64,000 nt of DNA from Leptospira saintgironsiae (lineage in GTDB: Bacteria > Spirochaetota > Leptospiria > Leptospirales > Leptospiraceae): assembly GCF_002811765.1 (NCBI RefSeq), contig NZ_NPDR01000006.1, positions 124,001 through 188,000 on the forward strand, written 5' to 3'. Below are positions 8,583 to 17,732 of the stretch, one piece after another. Numbering within the stretch: the first letter of the stretch is position 1; each line of letters opens with the position of its first letter. A program made the translations under genes and the position numbers. The notes beneath the pieces are model-generated. The model was given only the letters and a program-made list of their open reading frames with translations, was not told the origin of the DNA and did no database searches.

Positions 8583-11500
8583 ATTTTGCAGAGCTATCGA
8601 TCAAACGACCGATATTTATTACCTGTACGGTTCTCATCATTCTTGTTTCGGGATATCTTTCCCTGAACAAGTTGGGTGTAGACCTTTTTCCTAACGTAAC
8701 CATTCCGGTAGTCACAGTGACTGTGCCTTATCCAGGAGCGGCTCCTAACGAGATCGAAACTCTGATCGCAAAACCAGTGGAAGATGAACTTTCTACTATT
8801 TCCGGGGTGAAAAGGATCCGCTCTACTTGTAGTGAAGGATCTGGAACGATCATCCTTGAGTTTACCTTAGAGACCGACGTAAAATACGCGGAACAACAGG
8901 TGAGAGATAAGGTCTCTGCGGTAAAACCTAAACTACCAAATGATATCAAAGAACCTATCATCAGAAGGATAGACCCTGCGGATCAGCCAATCATCATTCT
9001 TGCATTGAATGCAAACTTGAGTGAAGCACAGATCTACGATATCGCTAACGAAGAGATCAAACAAAATCTTTTAACCGCTAAGGATGTGGGAAATATTACC
9101 ATCTACGGTGGACGTAAAAGAGAGATCCATGTCGCTTTAGATCGCCAAAAATTAAAACAACATATGATCCCTGCTTCCGTGGTTTCCAATCGTTTGGCTT
9201 CCGGTGGAACAAATATCCCTGCAGGTAAAGTGAGTAAGGCGGATTCTGAGTTAGTATATAGAACTATTAATGAATTCAAATCTCCTCAAGAGATCAGAGA
9301 CACTCCAATTTCCTTATTCGGGAACGAAGTTCCGGTTAGGATCGGACAATTGGGAGAAGTGGTAGATACGTTAGAGGATGAAAGTACTCGCGCGTACTTT
9401 AACGGTAAGAAGGCTGTCTTCTTATTAGTATTTAAACAATCAGGTTCGAATACTGTTGCGGTTGCCCAAGAAGTTAAGAAAAGAATTGAAGAACTAAATA
9501 AGGAACTTGCAAGAAGAGAAGGTGGCGCTGTCCTTTCTATCGCAAATGATAACTCCATTCAGATTGATGATAATATCTATGATGTAAAAGAAACAATCAT
9601 CATTGGTATCGCCCTTACCATTGTAGTGGTGCTTTTATTCTTAGGAAGTGTAAGATCTACTATCATCACAGGGCTTGCATTGCCTAACTCACTTTTAGGT
9701 GCATTCATCTTGATGGCGGTTGCAGGATTTACTGTAAACGTAATGACACTTCTTGCTTTAAGCTTGGCCGTTGGACTTCTAATAGATGACGCGATCGTGG
9801 TTCGTGAGAATATTTTCCGACATAGGGAAATGGGTAAAACTGCAAGAGAAGCTTCTACAGAAGGAACTAAAGAGGTAACATTAGCAGTAATCGCGACTAC
9901 AATGACTGTGATCGCAGTGTTCTTACCGATCGCATTCGTGAGCGGGGTAGTAGGACAGTTCTTAAGAGAATTCGGACTAACAGTTTGTTTTGCTCTTTTG
10001 ATCTCTCTTTATGATGCACTTACAATTGCTCCAATGTTATCCGCTTATTTTGGCGGAAAAATTTCAGGATCACATGCACAAGCAGGTCATGGACATTCTT
10101 CACAGGAATTCTTAAGTGTTCCGACAGAAGGAAAGAAAAAAAAGAAGAATGGTGCAACGACCACTTTAGAAGAAATTGCATTCTCCAAGATAAGAGCACA
10201 AGAGGCTCCGAAAGGAATTGTTTCAAGAGTTTTCTCCGCTGTGTTCGAACTCTTGAAGTTTGTATTCGGAGTTTTAGGAAGAATTCTTTCTCCTGTAGAG
10301 AAGGCGTTGGATTCCGTCTTATCCGGATTTAACGTATTCCAAACTTGGTTAGAAAATATTTATGCGAGCGTTTTGAAATTCACCTTAAAACGTCCAGTGT
10401 TCATATTGAGCAGTGCGGTTTTGATCTTTGTCGCTAGCTTAATGCTGACCAAGTATATTCCGAAAACCTTCTTACCTGCTCAGGACCAAGGAAAATTCCA
10501 AGTCACCTTGGATATGCCTCCTGGTACTTCCGTACATAAAATGGCGGAGATCGCACAAGAAGCGTATAAAGAGATCTCATCTCATAAAGAAGTTAAATTG
10601 GTAGCTATGTTCAATACGAACAGGACTGCGACTATGTTCGTGGAAATGATCCCAGCGAAAGAAAGAAATATGAACACTTCTCAGTTCAAAGACCTTCTTC
10701 GTAAACAATTGGAATCATTCTCTTACGCAAATCCTATCGTAAAAGATGTGGATAACGTAGGTGGAGGACAAAGACCTTTCACCTTGGTTGTTAGCGGACA
10801 GAACGGAAAAGTTGTAGAAGAATATTCTAGAAAACTTTTCGAAAAATTAAGAGAATCTAAAGCACTTCTGGATGTGGATACAAGTTACAGAGCTGGTGCT
10901 CCAGAATTCAGAGTAGTACCGGATCGCCAAAGAGAAGTTCTACTTGGAATTCCTGGAACCGTGATCGGAACAGAATTAAGAACCTTGGTAGAAGGAACTA
11001 CTCCTGCAGTTTATCGTGAGAATGGAGTAGAATACGATATTCGTGTTCGATTGAAAGAAGGACAGAGAGATTTGAAGGACAACTTCTATAATTCTTTTGT
11101 TCCTAATTTTAATAACATGATGATCCCTATCCAAAACGTTGCAAAGGCAGAAGAAACGACAGGTCTTGCAACTATTAACCGTATGAACAGAAACCAATCC
11201 GTTGAAATTTATGCCGACGTAAATCCGGATGGACCAGGTATGGGTGGGGCAATGGAAGAAGTTTCAAAACTTACACAAACAGAATTGCCTCTTCCTCCAG
11301 GAGTTCGTATCGGATATACAGGACAGGCTGAGAACTTTAAGGAGATGGGAACTTCTCTTGGAATTGCTATGGGACTTGGGGTGTTATTCATCTACATGGT
11401 TCTTGCTTCCTTGTATGAAAGTTTTATCACACCTATTGCGATCATGTTGGTTCTTCCTCTTGCGCTTTGTGGAGCGTTTATCGCTCTATTCTTAACCCAA

Positions 11501-11878
11501 AAGTCTTTGGATATATTCTCCATGATAGGGCTAATCATGCTCATCGGGGTGGCTACCAAGAACTCGATCTTACTCGTGGACTTCACGAACCAGCTCATAC
11601 AAAGAGGTGTGGAAATGAAAGAAGCGATCATAGAGGCGGGAAGAGAACGTCTACGTCCGATCCTAATGACATCATTCGCTTTGATTGCAGGTATGGCTCC
11701 AATTGCGATTGGATTAAACGAAGCTTCCAAACAAAGGACAAGTATGGGTGTTGCGATCATAGGAGGATTGATCTCTTCTACCGTACTTACGTTAGTAGTG
11801 GTTCCGGCAGCATTCTCTTATATAGAGAAGTTGAACAATCTGGTCCGTAGAAATTCTCCGGATCCGGATGCCCGATAA
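8579..11878 (+). CDS. RND-family (HAE1/AcrB-like) efflux transporter
   Basis: A 1099-residue inner membrane proton-driven pump. TM1 follows RPIFITCTVLI. The TM4 Asp pair is in GLLIDDAIVVREN, the partner Lys is in IGVATKNSILLVDF, and both halves have the porter and docking repeats. The central linker between TM6 and TM7 is much longer than in E. coli AcrB (roughly 110 versus 45 residues). It contains a His-rich patch (HAQAGHGH, about residue 497) and a Lys run (about 519-523). No periplasmic adaptor gene is present in the operon, so the adaptor must come from elsewhere or be absent. Substrates are unknown. Confidence 0.93.
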   Translation: MNFAELSIKRPIFITCTVLIILVSGYLSLNKLGVDLFPNVTIPVVTVTVPYPGAAPNEIETLIAKPVEDELSTISGVKRIRSTCSEGSGTIILEFTLETDVKYAEQQVRDKVSAVKPKLPNDIKEPIIRRIDPADQPIIILALNANLSEAQIYDIANEEIKQNLLTAKDVGNITIYGGRKREIHVALDRQKLKQHMIPASVVSNRLASGGTNIPAGKVSKADSELVYRTINEFKSPQEIRDTPISLFGNEVPVRIGQLGEVVDTLEDESTRAYFNGKKAVFLLVFKQSGSNTVAVAQEVKKRIEELNKELARREGGAVLSIANDNSIQIDDNIYDVKETIIIGIALTIVVVLLFLGSVRSTIITGLALPNSLLGAFILMAVAGFTVNVMTLLALSLAVGLLIDDAIVVRENIFRHREMGKTAREASTEGTKEVTLAVIATTMTVIAVFLPIAFVSGVVGQFLREFGLTVCFALLISLYDALTIAPMLSAYFGGKISGSHAQAGHGHSSQEFLSVPTEGKKKKKNGATTTLEEIAFSKIRAQEAPKGIVSRVFSAVFELLKFVFGVLGRILSPVEKALDSVLSGFNVFQTWLENIYASVLKFTLKRPVFILSSAVLIFVASLMLTKYIPKTFLPAQDQGKFQVTLDMPPGTSVHKMAEIAQEAYKEISSHKEVKLVAMFNTNRTATMFVEMIPAKERNMNTSQFKDLLRKQLESFSYANPIVKDVDNVGGGQRPFTLVVSGQNGKVVEEYSRKLFEKLRESKALLDVDTSYRAGAPEFRVVPDRQREVLLGIPGTVIGTELRTLVEGTTPAVYRENGVEYDIRVRLKEGQRDLKDNFYNSFVPNFNNMMIPIQNVAKAEETTGLATINRMNRNQSVEIYADVNPDGPGMGGAMEEVSKLTQTELPLPPGVRIGYTGQAENFKEMGTSLGIAMGLGVLFIYMVLASLYESFITPIAIMLVLPLALCGAFIALFLTQKSLDIFSMIGLIMLIGVATKNSILLVDFTNQLIQRGVEMKEAIIEAGRERLRPILMTSFALIAGMAPIAIGLNEASKQRTSMGVAIIGGLISSTVLTLVVVPAAFSYIEKLNNLVRRNSPDPDAR

Positions 11879-11883
11879 ATATC

Positions 11884-12483
11884 ATGGACTTCGCCGAGAA
11901 AAAAAATAGGCTCCGAGTTTTACTTGGGGCTTCTCGGGTTTTTCAACGCAAAGGTTATGCGAAAACTAGAATGGAGGACCTTGTAGAAGAGTCCAAAATC
12001 GGAAAAAAAGTCTTATACGAATATTATTCGAACAAAGAAGAAGTTTTAAAAGCGGCTGCCGAATATAGGCAAACCAAGGCGGCCTTTAAACTTAAAAGAA
12101 TTCGAAACAATCAGGCTCTGGACTTTTCTAAACGATTCGTAAAGATGAGAAAGGAGCTACTGGACGTTTGTAGACCCAGCCATTTTGCATTATGGAAGGA
12201 ATTGCAGGATCAAATTCCAGAAATATGGAGAATGGTGAAGGCGAAAAGGGTCCAATTAATAGATACTGAAATTGCAAGCTTCTTGGAAGAGGGGAAAAAA
12301 TTAGGAGAATTCAGAGCGGACTTGAGGCCCGACTTGTTCATCATGGCATTAATCGCGTGTTCAGATGCGATTTACAAGTGGGAACAAAACCCGACCGAGC
12401 GTCGGGCCAATATATCCGAACTGGACAATATTTTTCTTTATGGCATAATACGCAGAGGAAAGGAGACGTTAAAATCGTCTTGA
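11884..12483 (+). CDS. TetR-family regulator (first of tandem pair)
   Basis: A 199-residue protein with an N-terminal TetR helix-turn-helix (RKGYAKTRMEDLVEESKIGKKVLYEYYSNKEEVL, about residues 19-53) and a helical ligand domain. It begins 5 bp after the RND stop, so it belongs to the efflux operon and probably represses it through the palindromes at 6942-7008. It resembles the next gene through the HTH and at the C-terminal end (LDNIFLYGIIRRG versus LDNIIFYGIVKRD), indicating a tandem duplication. No strong Shine-Dalgarno precedes the ATG, which fits coupling. Confidence 0.9.
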   Translation: MDFAEKKNRLRVLLGASRVFQRKGYAKTRMEDLVEESKIGKKVLYEYYSNKEEVLKAAAEYRQTKAAFKLKRIRNNQALDFSKRFVKMRKELLDVCRPSHFALWKELQDQIPEIWRMVKAKRVQLIDTEIASFLEEGKKLGEFRADLRPDLFIMALIACSDAIYKWEQNPTERRANISELDNIFLYGIIRRGKETLKSS

Positions 12484-12523
12484 GATTGAAAAATCGTTTC
12501 CTAAGCGGAAGGGGGATAATAAA

Positions 12524-13141
12524 GTGCACAGCGCCGTGGAACAAGAACTAACCCAAGAGAAGGACGAGGTCCGTGAGAGAATATTCGAAAAATCGTTTGA
12601 ACTATTTTTGCGATACGGTTTTGCGAAAACTCGAATGGAAGAGATCGCACGAACTCTTAGGATAAGTCGTAAAACACTTTATAAACACTTCGCCAACAAA
12701 CATGAATTGTTAAAAGAAGTGATGACTGATAAACATCTCAGAATTCACGGACGTATCGAAGGTATCTTCCAAGACCCAGACAAATCCATTAAAGAAAAGA
12801 TCCAATCAATGAGAGGTTGCCTCTCTTCCGAAATCCCCCACGGAATGAACGAATTTCTAAGAGAGATCCGTGACCAAGCACCTGATATTTGGAAACAAAT
12901 CCAGTCTCTAAAAGAAAAAAATATAAATAGAACTATGAGAAAGATGATCGAGACCGGGATCAAGAACGGCGAAATTCGTTCTGATGTGAATCCTGATATC
13001 GTACTTCTGATCCACTCAGCAGCTTCCGAAGCGATGTTCGATCCAAACTTCTTAGCACAGACTCCGTATTCTATCCGAGATCTAGTCCAAGAGTTAGATA
13101 ATATTATCTTTTATGGGATCGTAAAAAGAGACGATATCTAA
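12524..13141 (+). CDS. TetR-family regulator (second of tandem pair)
   Basis: A 205-residue TetR protein, HTH at about residues 18-62 (RYGFAKTRMEEIARTLRI, then SRKTLYKHFANKHELL). The GTG start at 12524 is supported by GGGGG eight bases upstream. It lies 40 bp after the first TetR gene and is its paralogue. The pair could act as homodimers on two operators, or as a heterodimer; the sequence cannot tell. It is the last gene of the efflux operon unless the next membrane protein, 21 bp on, is co-transcribed. Confidence 0.9.
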   Translation: MHSAVEQELTQEKDEVRERIFEKSFELFLRYGFAKTRMEEIARTLRISRKTLYKHFANKHELLKEVMTDKHLRIHGRIEGIFQDPDKSIKEKIQSMRGCLSSEIPHGMNEFLREIRDQAPDIWKQIQSLKEKNINRTMRKMIETGIKNGEIRSDVNPDIVLLIHSAASEAMFDPNFLAQTPYSIRDLVQELDNIIFYGIVKRDDI

Positions 13142-13162
13142 AATTAGGAAAACTTTTCTATT

Positions 13163-15595
13163 TTGATCGTATTCTTTTTTTTTACAGGATGGATCTTATC
13201 TTCAGCTACCCTATTTTTTCTTTTTAGAAAACTTAAAGGTCCAGGAAGAATAGGAACTGTCCTTTTATCCGTAATTACTCCTTTACTCTCGATAGGTATC
13301 ATTTCCTTTCTACTTACTATGCTTGGCATATATAGCATAGAAAAGATCGTTCTTTCTTTATTTATACTTTCTATTCTTTTTGTTATTTGTTCATTTTCTT
13401 TTAGAAAAGTAGAACTTTGTAAATCAATCCGACTCGAAATCAGAAAACCTGAAATTATATTTTTAGCTCTGTTCTCTTTGCTTACTTTGTATCTATACGC
13501 GGGATTTCCTACCTGGTATTTAGACGGAGGAAGAGACCAAGGACAATACACTATATTCGGAGTAGCGATTTCCAAGACTGGAGGTTTAAATTTAGAAGTG
13601 CCTGATTCGAAATTGATCAGAGAAATATTTGATGATTCAGTAATGGTAGATTATCAATCTATTGCTTCCGAATTTAATTTAGGGCTTTCTAACTCTGAGA
13701 CTTATCGTTCTCCGCGATTTTTCCATATATTGCCCGCATATTTGGCCATTGGTTATGATCTGTTTGGAATAGACGGACTTCTCAGGGTCAATGCAGTTTT
13801 TGGATTTTTTTCAGTATTCTTTTTATACTTAGTGATCAGGAGGATGTCGGATCCTCTTTCCGCATCTTTGATCTCTGTTATGTATGTGTTGAACTCTTCT
13901 CAGCTTTGGAATGTAAGATCTGCATTATCCGAGGCGATTTCTCAATTTTTAATAATATTCACTGCATATCTGATCCAAATATTTTTTAAAAGAAAAAGTC
14001 CTGTCCCTATGTTCTGTATTGGACTGATATTTGGGATCAGTTCTTTTACTAGAATAGATAGCTACGTATATTTGCCTGCTTTAGTACTGTATTCCGGATT
14101 TCTGCTAATTTTTTTTGAAAAGTATTTCAAAAATTCTTTATACTTTATCTCTGCATTCCTTCTGACGAGTGTATTGTCATTTGTTTATGCATTTGTTTAT
14201 TCGAAAGTATATATTTATCATTTATGGGAGCACAAATTCTTACAAATTGTAGGGATTGCTTGGGCAGTCTCTCTGACCATTCTTTTGCTGGAAATTGTAG
14301 TTTGGAAGAAGGGCCGCTATAAACTTGAATGGATCAGGAATTTTATTGAGAAGAATAAAGGAATATTAAGAATTTCTGTATTATCATCTATAGTTCTAAG
14401 CGGTCTACTTGTCTATTTTGTGAGGCCAATGTTCTTATCAAATATACCTGAACTGGCGGCGACAAAATATCTTACCTTTCATTCTTTATCGGTCTTTTTC
14501 TGGTACGTTCCTTTTTGGTTGTTTGTGTTTTTGATTTTCACATTTGATCTATTCGTTTTCAGAAAAAAAAATGTGAGTTCTTCCTTTGTATTTTTTATAG
14601 GAATGTTCTTATTGGCGGTTTATTTAGTAAGCCCCAGTATCGCACCCGATCATTTTTGGGCCTCCAGAAGATGGATGCTTTTTTCAATTCCTTTTGCAAT
14701 TTTAGGATCGCTCATCGGGATCAGAAATATTCCAAATCTAAAACAGAGTTTGAAAACCATGTTATTGATAGTCCTTGCTGGCGCAGGGATTGTTTATACT
14801 GTTTGGAGATCTAAACTTATACTTTTCCAAACCATGATGGAAGGATATGAGAATGGATATGAAACATTTGCAAATTCTACTCCTTCCGAAAATGCATTTT
14901 ACTTTACTACCAAGAGACAGATTGCTAGTCCTCTGAGATATATTTATGGAAAGAATATATACTTAATCAATGACTCTGAAGAATTTTTACAAAAAGTTCC
15001 GAAATTGCTCTCTTTAGGTAAGAATGTATATATGATCCAAAATGGGGCTTTATCAGGAGCGGATCCTTTTATTAAATTTACTCATATAGCTGATCTTATC
15101 CTGAAGGGAAATTTTCCTGCAGAATCCATCCAGAGATACCCTGAGTTCTTATATCATAAAAACTTAAATTTACAAACCTACGAGTTGAAAATTTCTCAAA
15201 CAAAAGTATTACCCGAGCCGATCCAATTTGATTGGATACCTGCGAACGGGGGATTTTTTTCCAGGATGGGGGAAATAAATTCAGACGGGACCATTTCCGC
15301 GACAAGACACCAAGGCCCTTTGGTTTATGGGCCTTTACTTACCTTGCCTAAAGGAAAATATAAGGTAGAATTCTTTGGCGAAAATTTCGATCATGCTAGG
15401 TTTGATATAGCGTACAACGGAGGATCTTCACTTTTATCTCAGGAAGAAAAAGGAGAAGATCCGAACTCCAAAACTTTGATATTCGAAATTACAAATCCAG
15501 TCATAGACGATGTCGAATTCAGAGTATTTGTAGAAGGCAAGTCCGGAGTTCAGATTCGCAGAATTAAAGTAACCAAAAACTCAGTTATTCCGTAG
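13163..15595 (+). CDS. Large polytopic membrane protein, glycosyltransferase-like
   Basis: An 810-residue protein with an N-terminal membrane domain of roughly a dozen hydrophobic segments (to about residue 555) and a soluble C-terminal part with a beta-rich end (about 695-805). An acidic motif in the first large loop ([11 protein letters not shown], about residue 117) recalls the catalytic loop of GT-C/PMT-like transferases that use lipid-linked sugars. This is fold-level similarity only; no function is assigned. The start is a TTG with AGGAAA upstream; no ATG fits better. Its 3' end overlaps the convergent leuA-like gene by 15 bp. Confidence 0.75.
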   Translation: MIVFFFFTGWILSSATLFFLFRKLKGPGRIGTVLLSVITPLLSIGIISFLLTMLGIYSIEKIVLSLFILSILFVICSFSFRKVELCKSIRLEIRKPEIIFLALFSLLTLYLYAGFPTWYLDGGRDQGQYTIFGVAISKTGGLNLEVPDSKLIREIFDDSVMVDYQSIASEFNLGLSNSETYRSPRFFHILPAYLAIGYDLFGIDGLLRVNAVFGFFSVFFLYLVIRRMSDPLSASLISVMYVLNSSQLWNVRSALSEAISQFLIIFTAYLIQIFFKRKSPVPMFCIGLIFGISSFTRIDSYVYLPALVLYSGFLLIFFEKYFKNSLYFISAFLLTSVLSFVYAFVYSKVYIYHLWEHKFLQIVGIAWAVSLTILLLEIVVWKKGRYKLEWIRNFIEKNKGILRISVLSSIVLSGLLVYFVRPMFLSNIPELAATKYLTFHSLSVFFWYVPFWLFVFLIFTFDLFVFRKKNVSSSFVFFIGMFLLAVYLVSPSIAPDHFWASRRWMLFSIPFAILGSLIGIRNIPNLKQSLKTMLLIVLAGAGIVYTVWRSKLILFQTMMEGYENGYETFANSTPSENAFYFTTKRQIASPLRYIYGKNIYLINDSEEFLQKVPKLLSLGKNVYMIQNGALSGADPFIKFTHIADLILKGNFPAESIQRYPEFLYHKNLNLQTYELKISQTKVLPEPIQFDWIPANGGFFSRMGEINSDGTISATRHQGPLVYGPLLTLPKGKYKVEFFGENFDHARFDIAYNGGSSLLSQEEKGEDPNSKTLIFEITNPVIDDVEFRVFVEGKSGVQIRRIKVTKNSVIP

Positions 15596-16876
15596 TAATT
15601 TTCGATCCGACGCATCGATACTTCTTAATTTTCCCAATTCGGTTTTGATCTCATCTATAGACAATTCTCCTCCTCCTGAACTTTCGGAGATTGATTTCAA
15701 AATAGGCTGCAATTTAGAAGCTTCTTCTTTAGAAACTGATACGCCAGACTGCATTAGGATTTCATAAATTGCAGATTTACCCGATTGGCTTGTAAAGGCG
15801 ATCCGATCTCCTTCTGGTCTTCCAATCAGATTTGCATCGAAGGCGCGATAAGCTCCCTTCTTCATGTCTTTTGTTTTAGAAACTCCGTCTTGGTGGATCC
15901 CGCTTCTATGAGCGACTACATCATCTCCAATCAAAGGAGCCTTTTCCGGGATTGGAACTCCTGACATACGAGAAACAATTCTGGAAGTTTCATAGATTGT
16001 CTGAAGATCCAAATCTACTTTAACACCACAATTATGAAGAGCGATTGCAACTTCGTAAGTGTTTGTATTCCCGGCTCTTTCTCCCAAGCCGTTTAATGCG
16101 GTTTCCAATTGAGTGGCTCCTGCGAAAAAACTCTCCACAGTGGTGGCGGTTGCCATTCCCAAATCGTTATGGGTATGTACTGAAATTTTACTTCCTTGAG
16201 GTAATGACTCTGCAACTTTTCGGACCATTGCAACAAACAAGTATGGTCTGTATCTTTCTACTGTGTTTGGAAGATTTACAACATCTGCTCCTGCATCCAA
16301 AGCGGCTTGAAATGCTTCCACTGCAAAATCCATATTCTCTAAAGAATCACCAAAATGTTCTCCAGAGAATTGAACTTCTCCGTAATTTCCTGCCAATTTT
16401 CGTGCGTAAGAAACGGATCGTATTATATTTTCTTTAACTTCTTTTTCAGAAATTCCCAATACATTTCTGATCGTAAAATCGCTGATTGGATAAACTATAT
16501 GAATCCTTGGATGAGGTGCTTTTCGGATCGCTTCCCAGGAAAGATCTATCTCCTTCTCTACAGCTCTGGAAAGACTGGAGATCGCAACATTCTCCGGAGC
16601 TAAAGAGGAAAGGTAAGAGCATGCTTCGAAGTCTTGTTTGCTCGCAGAAGCAAATCCAACTTCTATCCCTTGCACTCCTAATTTTACAAGTCTCTTAAAT
16701 ATGATCTCTTTTTCTTCCAGATTCCAAGGTTTGCGTAATGCTTGGTTGCCATCTCTTAATGTAACATCCATGAAGAATGGAGATACAGGTGGAGTTTTCA
16801 AACCCTGGCCGGGTAAGATCATTTCTTGGATAGAAGGATATTGTGTTGCTATATCTAAGTCAGGTTTTTGTTCCAT
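15581..16876 (-). CDS. leuA: 2-isopropylmalate synthase, short form
   Basis: A 431-residue DRE-TIM metallolyase that would condense acetyl-CoA with 2-oxoisovalerate, the first step of leucine synthesis. The signature DVTLRDGNQ contains Arg41/Asp42, the metal ligands sit in HTHNDLG, and [12 protein letters not shown] is typical of the IPMS/citramalate/homocitrate synthase group. After the barrel (to about residue 310) only the linker subdomains remain. The C-terminal LeuA dimer/allosteric domain of full-length IPMS (over 500 residues) appears absent. The substrate cannot be proved from the protein alone, but the leucine-coding leader and attenuator upstream argue for leucine synthesis rather than citramalate or homocitrate. 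Confidence 0.85.
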   Translation of the reverse strand: MEQKPDLDIATQYPSIQEMILPGQGLKTPPVSPFFMDVTLRDGNQALRKPWNLEEKEIIFKRLVKLGVQGIEVGFASASKQDFEACSYLSSLAPENVAISSLSRAVEKEIDLSWEAIRKAPHPRIHIVYPISDFTIRNVLGISEKEVKENIIRSVSYARKLAGNYGEVQFSGEHFGDSLENMDFAVEAFQAALDAGADVVNLPNTVERYRPYLFVAMVRKVAESLPQGSKISVHTHNDLGMATATTVESFFAGATQLETALNGLGERAGNTNTYEVAIALHNCGVKVDLDLQTIYETSRIVSRMSGVPIPEKAPLIGDDVVAHRSGIHQDGVSKTKDMKKGAYRAFDANLIGRPEGDRIAFTSQSGKSAIYEILMQSGVSVSKEEASKLQPILKSISESSGGGELSIDEIKTELGKLRSIDASDRKLLRNN

Positions 16877-16936
16877 TGGGCACTCTCTTTTTCCGGCCTC
16901 AAGCGAGAGATTTTGCCGGGAATAGCCCTAAAACAA

Positions 16937-16960
16937 AAAACCCGCTCAGAGGCGGGTTTT
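16937..16960 (-). terminator. Attenuator terminator (3:4 hairpin) of leuA leader
   Basis: On the minus strand, AAAACCCGC and GCGGGTTTT form a 9-bp stem with a 6-nt loop, followed by TTTTTTGTTTT. It lies about 60 bp before the leuA start codon and 24 bp after the leader peptide stop, so it terminates within the leader rather than after a gene. Its 5' arm and loop (CCGCCTCT, 16948-16955) can instead pair with 16976-16984 to form an antiterminator. Confidence 0.88.
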
Positions 16961-16975
16961 TGCACACGCAAGTTT

Positions 16976-17009
16976 CCGTCCTCTCAACTCCAAAGAAGGA
17001 GTAAGAGGA
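16976..17009 (-). promoter_or_regulatory. Attenuator pause hairpin (1:2) and antiterminator arm
   Basis: On the minus strand, TCCTCT and ACTCC (17009-16998, within the leucine codons) pair with GGAGT and AGAGGA (16991-16979) to give an 11-bp interrupted stem with a 6-nt loop. The second arm can alternatively pair with the terminator: AGAGG plus CGG (16984-16976, one bulged A) with CCGCCTCT (16955-16948). The 1:2, 2:3 and 3:4 pairings are therefore mutually exclusive, as in enterobacterial leucine attenuators. Confidence 0.82.
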
Positions 17010-17046
17010 GACCGAGCATATTAGCTTGGAAGAAATTTTGCGTCAT
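16984..17046 (-). CDS. leuL: Leucine leader peptide (20 residues)
   Basis: A short frame reads MTQNFFQANMLGLLLLLLWS then TGA. Seven of 20 codons are leucine, six in a row (CTC CTC TTA CTC CTT CTT). It lies in the leader of leuA, and its Leu codons overlap the 5' arm of the pause hairpin, so ribosome stalling at low charged tRNA-Leu would free the antiterminator. The ribosome binding site is weak (AAGTAAGT directly before ATG). A good -35 (TTGACT) lies at 17080-17085, but the -10 is unclear; a TCTAAA near 17054-17059 would put transcription start close to the ATG. Confidence 0.85.
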   Translation of the reverse strand: MTQNFFQANMLGLLLLLLWS

Positions 17047-17079
17047 ACTTACTTTTAGACTCGGCAAATTGGAAAAGGA

Positions 17080-17085
17080 AGTCAA
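17080..17085 (-). promoter_or_regulatory. Putative -35 element of the leuA leader
   Basis: On the minus strand TTGACT lies 33 bp before the leader peptide ATG. The best downstream -10 candidates (GAGTCT at 17-bp spacing, TCTAAA at 20-bp spacing) are weak, so the exact promoter is not fixed. Confidence 0.45.
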
Positions 17086-17120
17086 GTAAAAAAGAAAAAA
17101 AACTGTATCGCTGTCGCTCG

Positions 17121-17732
17121 TTATTGATCTTCTTCTTTTTTCAGGAAACTCCAGATACCGCCCTGCTCGAATTGTTTCTCTTCCAATAATTGTTTAAGTT
17201 GAAGATATTCTTTTTTGACTTGGTCTGGTATCCCTACGATCTCTAACTTACGGAAAGTTTCTCTGGCTTCTTCAAAACGATTTGTTCTTACATAACAAAT
17301 CGCTAATGCATATAAAGTAGGGGAATCGGCAAGCTCCGATTCAGGTAGATCTTTGAGTAAATCTAATGCACGATCAAATTTAGAAGCGCCCGTATAAACT
17401 GCGGCTAAATTCTTTTTGGCGAATACATCATTATCATCTAATTCCAATGCTTTGGAAAGATGGAATTCCGCTTTAGGTTTGTCCTTCTTACGAGCAAATA
17501 ATACTCCAAGTCCTACCCAGGCCTGAACATGTCCAGGTTCCAAACGAATACATTCTTGCAGCGCGGATTCTGCAGGGGCCATCTCGCCTAATTGAGAAAG
17601 GCACATTCCTAAATGAAAGAATGCATTAGGGTTATTCGGCTCAGACTCTGTCCAAGATATCAATATGGACTTTGCGGAATTAGAGTCCCCTTTTTTCAGA
17701 TAGTCCAATGCGGTTTTCAGTCTTGGATCCAT
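17121..17732 (-). CDS. Tetratricopeptide repeat protein
   Basis: A 203-residue soluble protein built of about five TPR units from residue 5 to 190 (for example NPNAFFHLGMCLSQLGEMAPAE and HVQAWVGLGVLFARKKDK). It is probably a protein-protein interaction scaffold; the partner is unknown. The ATG is preceded by GGAAAAAGA. Its first 53 bp overlap the end of the upstream lipoprotein gene in another frame, an unusually long overlap that suggests coupled translation. Confidence 0.85.
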   Translation of the reverse strand: MDPRLKTALDYLKKGDSNSAKSILISWTESEPNNPNAFFHLGMCLSQLGEMAPAESALQECIRLEPGHVQAWVGLGVLFARKKDKPKAEFHLSKALELDDNDVFAKKNLAAVYTGASKFDRALDLLKDLPESELADSPTLYALAICYVRTNRFEEARETFRKLEIVGIPDQVKKEYLQLKQLLEEKQFEQGGIWSFLKKEEDQ

